A stretch of DNA of 24,547 nucleotides, taken from UMGS172 sp045648145 (GTDB taxonomy: Bacteria > Bacillota > Clostridia > Oscillospirales > Acutalibacteraceae). Shown piece after piece: positions 16,024 through 22,930 of this stretch. Positions within the stretch are counted from its first letter, which is position 1; each line of letters begins with the position of its first letter. Location: contig JAZRNK010000015.1 in assembly GCA_045648145.1 (NCBI GenBank), positions 1-24,547 on the forward strand. The letters run 5' to 3'. The notes below the pieces were generated by a model. The model was not told where the DNA came from, made no database searches, and saw only the letters and a list, made by a program, of their open reading frames with translations. Both the position numbers and the translations under genes were made by a program.

Positions 16024-16791
16024 TTACCTCTTTTTGAAAAACTTGGTGCCGACTGCTTCATTATCGGCTATTTTATAAAGAATACGAGGATCAGAGCCGT
16101 TGGCTATTATCATATCCGTACCGTTGCTTGTGCAAATTTCGGCGGCTTTAAGCTTGGTCAACATACCTCCTGTGCCAAGCGATGAACCTGTTCCACCTGC
16201 GAGAGATAATATATGTTCGTCTATTTCGTAGATTTCTTCTATAAGCTTTGCATTTTTGTCTTTATGGGGGTCGGCTGTAAACAAACCGTCAATATCGGAT
16301 AGCAGTACAAGTAAATCTGCTTCGGTACCGACCGAAACAATAGCAGCTAAGGTGTCGTTGTCACCAACGGCAATTTCTTCGGTGGCAACTGTATCGTTTT
16401 CGTTTATAATGGGCAAAGCGCCCATTTCGAGTAAACGGTTGATTGTATTTTTAAAGTTCTCATAACGTTGCTCGTCTTGAAGGTCACTACCTGTCAGCAA
16501 AACCTGTGCGATAACATGACCGTATTCAGAAAAATATTTATCGTATGTATACATCAGTTCGCACTGACCGACAGCGGCGGCAGCCTGCTTTGTGGGCATA
16601 TCCTGCGGCTTTTCGCGTAGAGAAAGCTTGCCGATGCCCATACCGATAGCGCCTGATGTAACGAGAATAACCTCGCAACCGGCATTTTTCAAATCGCTTA
16701 TAACCTTACAAAGCTCTTCAACATGGCGTATGTTGAGATTACCGGTAGCGTGTGTTAAGGTGGAAGTACCTACTTTTATTACGATACGCAT
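16024..16791 (-). CDS. proB: Glutamate 5-kinase, short form without PUA domain
   Basis: Phosphorylates glutamate to glutamyl 5-phosphate, the first and usually proline-inhibited step. It has the amino-acid-kinase fold: RIVIKVGTSTLT at the N-terminus, VTSGAIGMGIGKL, the glutamate-binding INENDTVATEE and VGDNDTLAAIV, DIDGLFTADPH, and GTGGMLTKLKAAE. At 255 residues it ends right after the kinase domain; longer homologues (about 370 residues) carry a C-terminal PUA domain, absent here. The ATG at 16791 has GGAG 8 nt upstream and is preferred over an upstream in-frame codon at 16812. It is first gene of proBAC, read from the promoter at 16829-16857. Confidence 0.96.
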   Translation of the reverse strand: MRIVIKVGTSTLTHATGNLNIRHVEELCKVISDLKNAGCEVILVTSGAIGMGIGKLSLREKPQDMPTKQAAAAVGQCELMYTYDKYFSEYGHVIAQVLLTGSDLQDEQRYENFKNTINRLLEMGALPIINENDTVATEEIAVGDNDTLAAIVSVGTEADLLVLLSDIDGLFTADPHKDKNAKLIEEIYEIDEHILSLAGGTGSSLGTGGMLTKLKAAEICTSNGTDMIIANGSDPRILYKIADNEAVGTKFFKKR

Positions 16792-16828
16792 ATTTACATC
16801 TCCAAACTGCAATCATTATAACAGCTAT

Positions 16829-16857
16829 AGTATATCACTTTTAAAATGCTTATGCAA
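16829..16857 (-). promoter_or_regulatory. Extended -10 promoter of proBAC
   Basis: On the - strand: TTGCAT (16857-16852), a 17-nt spacer and TATACT (16834-16829), with the TGA extension just before the -10. Start of transcription is about 30 nt before the proB ATG. I see no T-box or other leader structure; the leader is too short. Confidence 0.75.
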
Positions 16858-16912
16858 TCATATAAATCGGCATATTTTTTATTTTTACTCAAAGAATATT
16901 TATAAATAAAGG

Positions 16913-16941
16913 TAGAAATTTATAAAAAGATGGTATATAAT
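16913..16941 (+). promoter_or_regulatory. Promoter of the lemA-TPM-oadB operon
   Basis: Perfect TATAAT at 16936-16941 with TAGAAA at 16913-16918 and a 17-nt spacer. It is divergent from the proBAC promoter; their -35 elements are about 55 bp apart. Confidence 0.6.
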
Positions 16942-16969
16942 GGTTTTGTTACCTGAAAGGAGAATTCTT

Positions 16970-17542
16970 ATGAAGAAAAAGGGATTAATTATTTTGGGTG
17001 CAGTTGCACTTGTTATTGTAATTTTGATAGGTGTGTTTATTGGTAACTACAATAGCCTTGTCAATAAAGAAACTGATATAGAGGAGTCACAGGCCAATAT
17101 TCAGACACTTTTGCAAAAGCGTTCGGATAAAATTCCTAATCTTGTGGCAACGGTTCAGGGTTATGCAGATTACGAGCAGGAAACTTTTTTAGCGGTTACC
17201 CAGGCGAGAACTGCTGTTTCCAATGCAAATACCGTTACCGAGCTTGATGAGGCTGATGAGCAGTTAAGAAGTGCGCTTAATGTTTGGGTAAATGCAGTTA
17301 CTGAGGCTTATCCTGAACTTAAAGCAGATAAGTCGTTTACTGCCTTGATGGATGAAATAAGCTCGATTGAGAATGAGATTCAATATGCAAGAAGTAAGTA
17401 TAATAGCGTAGCAACTAAGTATAACAAGGCAATCCGCAGATTCCCGGGCAATATATTTGCATCAATGTTCGGTTTTGAGAGGGTTGATTTGTTTACTGCA
17501 TCGCAGGATGCTCAGAACGCACCTTCGATTTCTTTTGACTGA
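16970..17542 (+). CDS. lemA: LemA family protein
   Basis: A membrane protein of unknown molecular function; in many bacteria it is paired with a TPM-domain protein, as here. The N-terminus has a short basic start (MKKKG) and one membrane helix at about residues 5-25. The typical LemA motif follows: NSLVNKETDIEESQANIQ, then LLQKRSDKIPNLVATVQGYADYE. The rest is long alpha-helical, with the conserved YN-x-A-x-x-x-FPGNIFASMFGF near the end. Length is 190 residues. The ATG at 16970 has AAAGGAG upstream; an in-frame ATG at 16940 overlaps the -10 box and is rejected. Its TGA overlaps the next gene's ATG by one base (TGATG), so translation is coupled. Confidence 0.92.
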   Translation: MKKKGLIILGAVALVIVILIGVFIGNYNSLVNKETDIEESQANIQTLLQKRSDKIPNLVATVQGYADYEQETFLAVTQARTAVSNANTVTELDEADEQLRSALNVWVNAVTEAYPELKADKSFTALMDEISSIENEIQYARSKYNSVATKYNKAIRRFPGNIFASMFGFERVDLFTASQDAQNAPSISFD

Positions 17543-18291
17543 TGAAAAAATTAGTCGTTTTGTTTTTTGCTTTAGCGGTTTGTTTTGGGTTGGTTTTGAA
17601 TGTGTCGGCATCCGAAATACCCAAGATAACCGATGCGTTTTTTGTTAACGATTATGCCGATGTAATAGAAAGCAAATACGAAGAACAAATTTGCGCAAAA
17701 GGTGAAAATCTTTATAATGCTACTAAAGCACAGGTAGTAGTTGTGACGGTTGAGTCTTCAAACGGTGTTTCAGCCGCTAACTACGCCGCAGATATAGGCA
17801 ACAAGTGGAAGCTTGGCGATGAAGATAAGGACAACGGTGTCGTTATTTTGCTTATTATGGATACGCGTGATATCTATATAGGCACGGGTGAGGGCATTGG
17901 AGGTGCTTTACCTGCATCCAAATGCGGTAGAATTATTGATGAATATGGCATTGAGTATTTGAGCGATGGCGAGTATGGTAAAGGTCTTGCTTCAATATAT
18001 AATTCGGTAATGAACGAGTTGTTCATTTATTACGGGCTGGATCCTGATGAGGATTACAGTCCGGTTTCAGATGATATATCAATAGAAATTATTGCTTGTT
18101 TGATTATATTTGTTGTTATTATCATCTTGAGTTTGAGTTCGCGCGGCAGAAGGCGCGGATTTCCCTTTGTAATCTTTCCCGGAGGTCCAGGTGGCCGAGG
18201 CGGTGGCTTTGGTGGCGGAGGCTTTTCGGGTGGTGGTTTTTCCGGCGGTGGCGGCTCATTTGGAGGCGGCGGCGCAGGGCGAAAATTTTAG
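17542..18291 (+). CDS. TPM domain protein (YgcG-like) with signal peptide and Gly-rich tail
   Basis: Signal peptide at residues 1 to about 24 (MKKLVVLFFALAVCFGLVLN, then SASE). The TPM (TLP18.3/Psb32/MOLO-1) domain spans about 30-165, with the typical FVNDYADVI opening, AQVVVVTVES, and DKDNGVVILLIMDTRDIYIGTGEGI. A membrane helix lies at about 180-200, then a basic patch (RGRRRG) and a low-complexity tail of Gly, Phe and Ser repeats. This is the usual architecture; a role in photosystem or membrane-protein quality control is known for plant and cyanobacterial homologues, but its bacterial job is unclear. The start overlaps the lemA stop by one base. oadB follows after 24 nt. Confidence 0.9.
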   Translation: MKKLVVLFFALAVCFGLVLNVSASEIPKITDAFFVNDYADVIESKYEEQICAKGENLYNATKAQVVVVTVESSNGVSAANYAADIGNKWKLGDEDKDNGVVILLIMDTRDIYIGTGEGIGGALPASKCGRIIDEYGIEYLSDGEYGKGLASIYNSVMNELFIYYGLDPDEDYSPVSDDISIEIIACLIIFVVIIILSLSSRGRRRGFPFVIFPGGPGGRGGGFGGGGFSGGGFSGGGGSFGGGGAGRKF

Positions 18292-18315
18292 TTGTTTTAA
18301 GGAGAAAACTGTTTA

Positions 18316-19410
18316 ATGGAAATTTTGTATGAAAACCTTCTTGCTTTCACGTGGCAGCAAGGAGTAATGATTTTGATTGGTGGCTTGCTTATTTTCCTTG
18401 CCATCAAGTTTGAAATGGAGCCGACACTTTTGCTCCCGATGGGATTTGGCACAATACTTGTCAATATTCCTGATTCGGACGCATTGATAGGACCGATTGA
18501 AACACTTTATAACGCAGGTATAGCAAACGAGTTGTTCCCGTTGCTTTTGTTTATCGGTATCGGTGCTATGATAGACTTCGGTCCGTTACTTACTAATCCG
18601 AAATTGATGCTTTTCGGTGCTGCAGCACAGTTTGGTATATTCTTTACACTTTGTATGGCAGCAATGTTCTTCCCGGAGAAAGATGCGGCTTCTATTGCTA
18701 TTATCGGTGCGGCAGACGGTCCTACGTCCATTGCAGTTGCCAATAAATTGCTCTCGGACTATACAGGCCCAATTACCGTTGCTGCATATTCATATATGGC
18801 TTTGGTTCCCATTATTCAGCCGCCCATTATTAAGCTACTTACTACCCGTAAGGAAAGACTTATTCGTATGCCTTACGAGCAAAAGAGCGTTTCTAAGCTT
18901 ACAAGAATTATGTTCCCCATAATTATTACTGCAGTTGTTTCGGCAATCGTACCTCAAGCAACCGCACTTGTTGGTTTCTTGATGTTCGGTAACCTTATCA
19001 GAGAATGTGGCGTTCTTAACTCCTTGTCTGATACGGCACAAAAGGTTTTGGCTAATCTTATAACCATTTTCCTCGGCATCTCGGTATCACGTAATATGGT
19101 GGCAGACAAGTTCCTTACACCTAATACACTTTTGATTTTGGGATTAGGCTTGATTGCTTTTATAGTAGATACTGCAGGCGGCGTTTTGTTTGCTAAATTC
19201 CTTAACCTTTTTATGAAGAAGAAAATCAATCCTATGATTGGCGCTGCAGGTATTTCGGCATTTCCGATGTCGGGTAGAATTGTTCACAAGATGGGACTTA
19301 AAGAGGATCCGCAGAACTTCTTGCTTATGCACTCTATGGGTGTAAACGTATCGGGACAGATAGCCTCGGTTATTGCAGGTGGAATTATTTTGAAACTTTT
19401 CGGTGCATAA
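18316..19410 (+). CDS. oadB: Sodium-pump decarboxylase beta subunit (OadB/GcdB/MmdB family)
   Basis: Integral membrane subunit that, in complete complexes, decarboxylates carboxybiotin and exports Na+. Length is 364 residues and nearly the whole chain is hydrophobic. Family features: IKFEMEPTLLLPMGFG, LLLFIGIGAMIDFGPLL, GAADGPTSIAVAN with the ion-translocating Asp (D134), the QPPIIKLLTT loop, and near the C-terminus AAGISAFPMSGRIVH and HSMGVNVSGQIASVIAGG. The ribosome-binding site is AAGGAG at about 18299. Which decarboxylase it served (oxaloacetate, methylmalonyl-CoA or glutaconyl-CoA) cannot be decided, because no alpha (carboxyltransferase) or biotin-carrier gene is in the window. It lies between the TPM gene and a tiny gamma-like gene, all in one operon. 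Confidence 0.93.
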   Translation: MEILYENLLAFTWQQGVMILIGGLLIFLAIKFEMEPTLLLPMGFGTILVNIPDSDALIGPIETLYNAGIANELFPLLLFIGIGAMIDFGPLLTNPKLMLFGAAAQFGIFFTLCMAAMFFPEKDAASIAIIGAADGPTSIAVANKLLSDYTGPITVAAYSYMALVPIIQPPIIKLLTTRKERLIRMPYEQKSVSKLTRIMFPIIITAVVSAIVPQATALVGFLMFGNLIRECGVLNSLSDTAQKVLANLITIFLGISVSRNMVADKFLTPNTLLILGLGLIAFIVDTAGGVLFAKFLNLFMKKKINPMIGAAGISAFPMSGRIVHKMGLKEDPQNFLLMHSMGVNVSGQIASVIAGGIILKLFGA

Positions 19411-19422
19411 AGGAGAATAACT

Positions 19423-19557
19423 ATGACATTTGAACCTTATAATTTTATAAAGTACCTGCCTTCAATGGGTATAGGAATGCTTACAATATTTATTATTATT
19501 GCAGTTATAATTCTTGTTACCGTAGTAATAAACAAGGTTTTTAAAAATAAGCAGTAA
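19423..19557 (+). CDS. Small single-span membrane protein, OadG (gamma)-like
   Basis: A 44-residue protein (MTFEPYNFIKYLPSMGIG..., ending NKVFKNKQ) with one membrane helix at about 15-37 and a short basic tail. The G-x-G-M-x-x-x-F opening of the helix resembles sodium-pump gamma (OadG) subunits, which assemble the complex with the beta subunit. It starts 12 nt after oadB with a good AGGAG site (19411-19415) and ends just before the operon terminator. It lacks the long C-terminal extension of OadG proteins. The assignment rests on position and hydrophobic pattern, not on a strong motif. Confidence 0.75.
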   Translation: MTFEPYNFIKYLPSMGIGMLTIFIIIAVIILVTVVINKVFKNKQ

Positions 19558-19572
19558 TATACTTTGACGGTG

Positions 19573-19606
19573 AAATCCCCGAAGAAATTCGGGGATTTTT
19601 TTGTTT
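19573..19606 (+). terminator. Terminator of the lemA-oadB operon
   Basis: Perfect 11-bp stem (19573-19583 with 19588-19598) closed by a GAAA tetraloop and running into a T-rich tract up to 19606. Confidence 0.93.
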
Positions 19607-19738
19607 ATGAATTTTAAAATCGGTCAATAATTATATGTAAGGTCTTAAAGTTATGTAAATTACGACTTTTTGTTGACAAATTCAATCAAATGCCACTTAA
19701 TATTACAAAAAATGGAAAAATATTTGTAAAAATTGCTA

Positions 19739-19768
19739 ATTACATTAATTTTTTAAAAATGTTATAAT
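19739..19768 (+). promoter_or_regulatory. Extended -10 promoter of the CarD-family gene
   Basis: TATAAT at 19763-19768 with TGT directly before it, and ATTACA at 19739-19744 at 18-nt spacing. A second, weaker candidate lies upstream: TTGACA at 19673-19678, 17 nt, CTTAAT at 19696-19701. The 230-bp upstream region is AT-rich and otherwise shows nothing I can name. Confidence 0.6.
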
Positions 19769-19831
19769 GCTTATATAAAACATAAAGGCAAATAAGCTCG
19801 TATGAGGGTGCGGGCGGAAAGTGAGTGAAAA

Positions 19832-20344
19832 ATGTTAAACCTTAAGGATACGGTACTGTACGGCACAACGGGTGTTTGCACTGTTGAAAGTATCGAGGAA
19901 AAGAAAATAGGAAAAGTAACAAGGCAGTATTATGTTTTAAAGCCGGTTAATCAGGCAGCGTCGACGGTTTTTGTTCCGGCAGATAATGAAAATCTTTTGT
20001 CAAAAGTACGACAACTGTTATCGCCTGAGGAGATTAAAAGCATAATCCATTCTTTACCTAAAGAGCCGGATATTTGGTTTAACGATGATGGAGAGCGTAA
20101 GGTTAAATATAACGAGATTATTGCCTCGGGTGACAGAAAAGCCTGCCTTAAGCTCATAAGAACTTTGCATAACCGCCAGAAAGAATTGTCTTTAAGTGGC
20201 AAGAGACTTCATATTGCCGATGAAAAGGCATTAAAAGAGGCTCAGCGTCTTATACACGACGAATTTGCCTGCTCACTTAATATAGGTATAGATGAGGTTG
20301 TCGAATTTATAAGCTGCGAAATCAAAAGCGTTCAAACTGTTTAA
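19832..20344 (+). CDS. CarD family transcriptional regulator
   Basis: CarD proteins bind the RNA polymerase beta lobe and promoter DNA and modulate open-complex formation. The N-terminal RNA-polymerase-interacting domain spans about residues 1-60 (LKDTVLYGTTGVCTVESIEE, YYVLKPVNQAASTVFVPAD). A helical C-terminal domain covers about 70-165, with the family-like RKACLKLIRTLHNRQKEL and EAQRLIHDEFACSLNIGIDEV. Length is 170 residues. The ATG at 19832 is forced, as an in-frame TGA occurs at 19826; the ribosome-binding site (GGAAAGTGAG) is weak. It is monocistronic, between its own promoter and a very strong terminator. Which promoters it controls is unknown. Confidence 0.93.
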   Translation: MLNLKDTVLYGTTGVCTVESIEEKKIGKVTRQYYVLKPVNQAASTVFVPADNENLLSKVRQLLSPEEIKSIIHSLPKEPDIWFNDDGERKVKYNEIIASGDRKACLKLIRTLHNRQKELSLSGKRLHIADEKALKEAQRLIHDEFACSLNIGIDEVVEFISCEIKSVQTV

Positions 20345-20350
20345 ATAGTA

Positions 20351-20387
20351 AACCCCGCACAAAGTATTTTGTGCGGGGTTGTTGTTT
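20351..20387 (+). terminator. Strong terminator after the CarD-family gene
   Basis: Perfect 13-bp GC-rich stem (20351-20363 with 20368-20380), GTAT loop, then GTTGTTT. It begins 6 nt after the stop codon. Confidence 0.9.
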
Positions 20388-20697
20388 AAAATAACGTTCT
20401 GACACGTCACGTTGATTAACATAATTTTTTATTACAGTTATTTTTATACATTTGGTAATCCACTTTATTAACATAGTTATCCACACAAATTTTGCTTTGA
20501 AGTGGCTAATTTAGTGTCGAATTGTGCGAATAGTGTTAAAAAATATGTGGATTGCGGGGATAATTTCACAAGTTATTTTGTTTACATAAAGTTTTTTATT
20601 TATATTTAATTTGTTTCAAATACAAATTGTATTTTATAAGGGTATTGACAAAAGTAACGTGTCATTTCTAAAAAAAGGATAGTTTAAAAGATAAAAA
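20381..20697. other. Non-coding AT-rich segment with DnaA-box-like sites between two inward terminators
   Basis: No gene is visible in this stretch. It holds one perfect DnaA box TTATCCACA (20477-20485), a 7/9 box TAATCCACT (20456-20464), and on the other strand CAATCCACA (20554-20546) and TTATCCCCG (about 20563-20555), each 7/9. ATTAACATARTT occurs twice in the same direction (20415-20426 and 20467-20478). TGACACGT at 20400-20407 and its reverse complement ACGTGTCA at 20657-20664 flank the segment. The carD terminator on the left and the 49-residue gene's terminator on the right both point inward, so neither neighbour transcribes it. A consensus TTGACA at 20645 leads directly into a hairpin and no gene. 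Confidence 0.55.
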
Positions 20698-20724
20698 GCC
20701 CCATAGTCTTATAGACTACGGGGC
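20690..20724 (-). terminator. Terminator of the small membrane protein gene
   Basis: A 12-bp stem (20724-20713 with 20709-20698). On the - strand it contains a G-U wobble and is followed by TTTTTATC; on the + strand the same position is an A-C mismatch, so it is built to act on the - strand transcript. Confidence 0.85.
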
Positions 20725-20737
20725 AAATTTTTTAAAA

Positions 20738-20887
20738 TTATTCCTCGTCGGGTTGTACGTCACACTCGAGATAATTTTCTTCATCTTCTTCTGCAAGAAA
20801 ACGGTTTACAAAAACTGCAACGCCGGCAGCAATAGCAGCAATGGCGGTAATAGCAGTTATAATCCACATAACATGTTTAAGTTTCAT
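20738..20887 (-). CDS. 49-residue membrane protein with acidic tail, unknown function
   Basis: Starts MKLKHVMWIITAITAIAAIA, has one membrane helix at about 6-28, then a strongly acidic C-terminal tail (LAEEDEENYLECDVQPDEE) with a single Cys. The N-terminal Lys residues before the helix suggest an N-in, C-out orientation, though the acidic tail could also be cytoplasmic. The ATG at 20887 has GGAAGGTG upstream. The longer frame to 20938 would start above that site and run through the promoter, so it is rejected. A near-perfect promoter and a dedicated terminator make it a real gene despite its size. I do not recognise the family. Confidence 0.8.
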   Translation of the reverse strand: MKLKHVMWIITAITAIAAIAAGVAVFVNRFLAEEDEENYLECDVQPDEE

Positions 20888-20917
20888 ATAATACACCTTC
20901 CATATTTTATTTTGTTT

Positions 20918-20946
20918 ATTATACCCTAAAGTCTGCAAAAAGTCAA
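20918..20946 (-). promoter_or_regulatory. Near-consensus sigma-A promoter of the small membrane protein gene
   Basis: On the - strand TTGACT (20946-20941), a 17-nt spacer and TATAAT (20923-20918): 11 of 12 consensus bases. It is among the best promoters in the window. Confidence 0.85.
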
Positions 20947-21013
20947 TATTGATATAATTTTAAACAATACTGTGCTTATTAAAATAAAAGCTATAAATAG
21001 ATGTCCGTTTTTC

Positions 21014-21042
21014 TTTACTTTAGAAATGTTTTATGTTAAAAT
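21014..21042 (+). promoter_or_regulatory. Extended -10 promoter of galT
   Basis: TTTACT at 21014-21019, a 17-nt spacer and TAAAAT at 21037-21042, preceded by TGT. The distance to the galT ATG fits a leader of about 25 nt. Confidence 0.55.
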
Positions 21043-21071
21043 AATCTGAGATTAAAAGAGGGTGTGTTAAC

Positions 21072-22562
21072 ATGATTGAACAGTCAATTAAAAACCTTGT
21101 AGAATATGCCGTTTCCTGCAATCTAATAACAACAGAGGACAAGGCGTATACCGTAAACCGTTTGTTAGAAGCTTTGGGACATGATAGCTATGAAGAGCCT
21201 GACAAAGTTACCTCGACCGAGCTTGAGGAGATACTTAAAAGTATTTTGGACTATGCTGTTGAGAAAAAGCTTATTGATGACGGTATAACCGAACGTGATT
21301 TGTTTGACACTAAAATTATGGGACTTCTGATGCCGCGTCCGTCAGAGGTTATAAAGGAATTTTGGCAACGCTACGAGCAGTCGCCCGAAACGGCAACTGA
21401 TTATTACTATAAATTGAGCTGTGACAGTGACTATATCCGTCGTTACCGCATAAAAAAGGATATGAAATGGGTGACGGCTACAGAATACGGTGATTTGGAT
21501 ATTACCGTAAATCTATCAAAGCCTGAAAAGGATCCTAAGGCGATTGCCGCTGCAAAGATGGCTAAGCAAAGTGGTTACCCTAAATGCTTGCTTTGTAAGG
21601 AAAACGAGGGCTATGCAGGTAGAATTAATCATCCCGCAAGACAAAATCACCGTATAATTCCTATGGTTATCAACGACACACAGTGGATGCTTCAGTATTC
21701 GCCCTATGTTTATTATAACGAGCATTGTATCGTTTTTAACAGTCAGCATATTCCTATGGCTATAAACAGGGCAACCTTTAGAAAATTGTTGGATTTTGTT
21801 AAACTGTTTCCTCATTATTTTGTCGGCTCGAATGCTGATTTGCCGATAGTTGGTGGCTCGATATTAAGCCACGACCATTTTCAAGGCGGTCATTACACCT
21901 TTGCTATGGCAAAAGCTCCGATTGAAACTAAAGTTGATTTTAAAGGCTTTAACGATGTCGAAGCAGGCATTGTTAAGTGGCCTATGTCGGTGTTAAGGTT
22001 GCGTAGTGTGTCGGACGACCGACTTGTAGAGCTTGCTGATAAGATTTTGACGGCTTGGCGTTCATACACCGATGAGGATGCCTTCATTTTTGCTAAAACC
22101 GACGGTCAACCACACAATACAATCACTCCGATTGCACGAAGGGTTGACGGTAAATTTGAGTTGGATTTGGTGTTGCGTAATAATATTACTACCGATGAAC
22201 ATCCTTTGGGCGTTTATCATCCTCATGCTGAATTACATAACATCAAGAAGGAAAACATTGGTCTTATCGAGGTTATGGGACTTGCGGTGCTTCCTGCCCG
22301 TCTTAAAACCGAAATCAAGGCTTTGGCAGAAAAAATTGTCAACAAGCAGGACCTCAAAGGTGACGAGTTGACTGCCAAGCATGCCGATTGGGTTGACAGT
22401 TTTATTAATAATTATGATATTACACCCGAAAACGTTGAGGACGTTTTAAAATGCGAAATAGGTAAGGTGTTTGCCAAGGTGCTTACTCATGCAGGTGTTT
22501 ATAAGCGTGATGAAGGTGGCAAGCAGGCGTTCTTGCGCTTTGTAGATTTTGTTAACAGATAA
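21072..22562 (+). CDS. galT: UDP-glucose--hexose-1-phosphate uridylyltransferase, class II
   Basis: Leloir-pathway enzyme exchanging UMP between UDP-glucose and galactose 1-phosphate. The 496-residue length and N-terminal helical region (MIEQSIKNLVEYAVS) are typical of the Firmicutes class II GalT, distinct from the roughly 350-residue Escherichia type. Seen: TARKMAKQ-like helix, CLLCKENEGYAGRINHPARQNHR, and the active-site block ILSHDHFQGGHY, with H267, H269 (probable uridylylated His) and Q271. Later come DGQPHNTITPIARR and HPHAELHNIKKENIGLIEVMG. It has its own promoter and a GAGGGTG ribosome-binding site; no galK or galE is adjacent, so it is an isolated gal gene here. Confidence 0.95.
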   Translation: MIEQSIKNLVEYAVSCNLITTEDKAYTVNRLLEALGHDSYEEPDKVTSTELEEILKSILDYAVEKKLIDDGITERDLFDTKIMGLLMPRPSEVIKEFWQRYEQSPETATDYYYKLSCDSDYIRRYRIKKDMKWVTATEYGDLDITVNLSKPEKDPKAIAAAKMAKQSGYPKCLLCKENEGYAGRINHPARQNHRIIPMVINDTQWMLQYSPYVYYNEHCIVFNSQHIPMAINRATFRKLLDFVKLFPHYFVGSNADLPIVGGSILSHDHFQGGHYTFAMAKAPIETKVDFKGFNDVEAGIVKWPMSVLRLRSVSDDRLVELADKILTAWRSYTDEDAFIFAKTDGQPHNTITPIARRVDGKFELDLVLRNNITTDEHPLGVYHPHAELHNIKKENIGLIEVMGLAVLPARLKTEIKALAEKIVNKQDLKGDELTAKHADWVDSFINNYDITPENVEDVLKCEIGKVFAKVLTHAGVYKRDEGGKQAFLRFVDFVNR

Positions 22563-22566
22563 TAAA

Positions 22567-22600
22567 AAAGGCTGTTTCGTTAAACGAAACAGCCTTTAAT
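22567..22600 (+). terminator. Bidirectional terminator between galT and the Cys-rich protein gene
   Basis: Stem of at least 13 bp (22567-22579 with 22585-22597) with a small loop. On the + strand TAATTTT follows; on the - strand the stem is followed by TTTATT, the A-rich start of the stem adding to the U run. The stop codon of the - strand gene (22596-22598) lies at the foot of the stem. Confidence 0.88.
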
Positions 22601-22775
22601 TTTGCCGTCTTACAATTTTATATTCGTCATCAAGGTGAAAAAAAGGACACTCGGCATCACTTCGCGCGATGTACCGCATATAATCGTCCTCGTCCATATC
22701 GGCAACGCAGATATAACCCTCACTATCATCATCAAACACATAGTTTATACACAAATCACATTTTGCGTCGGCCAT
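22596..22775 (-). CDS. Small Cys-rich protein, DUF6472-like
   Basis: A 59-residue cytoplasmic protein beginning MADAKCDLCINYVFDDD. Four cysteines are arranged as C-x2-C, then one Cys (YICVADMDEDD) and one more (CPFFHLDDEYKIVRRQN), so a zinc ribbon is plausible. The pattern (CxxC-NYVxD, Asp/Glu run, CPxF, DEYxxVRxQ) matches, from memory, the DUF6472 family of Clostridia, whose function is unknown. The ATG at 22775 has GGGG 8 nt upstream; an in-frame TTG at 22793 overlaps this site. It is convergent with galT, sharing its terminator, and has its own promoter. Confidence 0.82.
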   Translation of the reverse strand: MADAKCDLCINYVFDDDSEGYICVADMDEDDYMRYIARSDAECPFFHLDDEYKIVRRQN

Positions 22776-22804
22776 TGTTCTAACCCCTTTCAAGCGTTTC
22801 TATA

Positions 22805-22833
22805 ATTATATATTAATATTTACAATAATTCAA
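22805..22833 (-). promoter_or_regulatory. Promoter of the DUF6472-like gene
   Basis: On the - strand TTGAAT (22833-22828), a 17-nt spacer and a perfect TATAAT (22810-22805). Confidence 0.65.
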
Positions 22834-22860
22834 CAATCAATTACAATTCTGTTATTTCTC

Positions 22861-22889
22861 TTGCAGTTTGAAAAAATGTGTTATAAAAT
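22861..22889 (+). promoter_or_regulatory. Promoter of the YDG/MBG surface protein gene
   Basis: TTGCAG at 22861-22866, a 17-nt spacer and TAAAAT at 22884-22889. It is divergent from the promoter at 22805-22833. Confidence 0.55.
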
Positions 22890-22930
22890 AACTTTTATGA
22901 GGAAAGTTTAATGTAAGAAGGTGTGAAAAA

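Noticed and set aside
18190..18288. GC-rich repeat in the TPM gene as a mobile or structural repeat
   Set aside because: It is only the codon repetition of the Gly/Ser/Phe-rich tail, a usual feature of this protein family.
20411..20445. dif-like recombination site
   Set aside because: One half (ATTATGTTAA on the - strand) resembles the XerD arm, but the XerC arm at the required 6-bp spacing does not match.
20381..20697. Main chromosome origin oriC
   Set aside because: There is no dnaA, dnaN, rpmH or gyrB nearby and no clear strand switch; only one box is perfect. Kept as a finding of unknown role.
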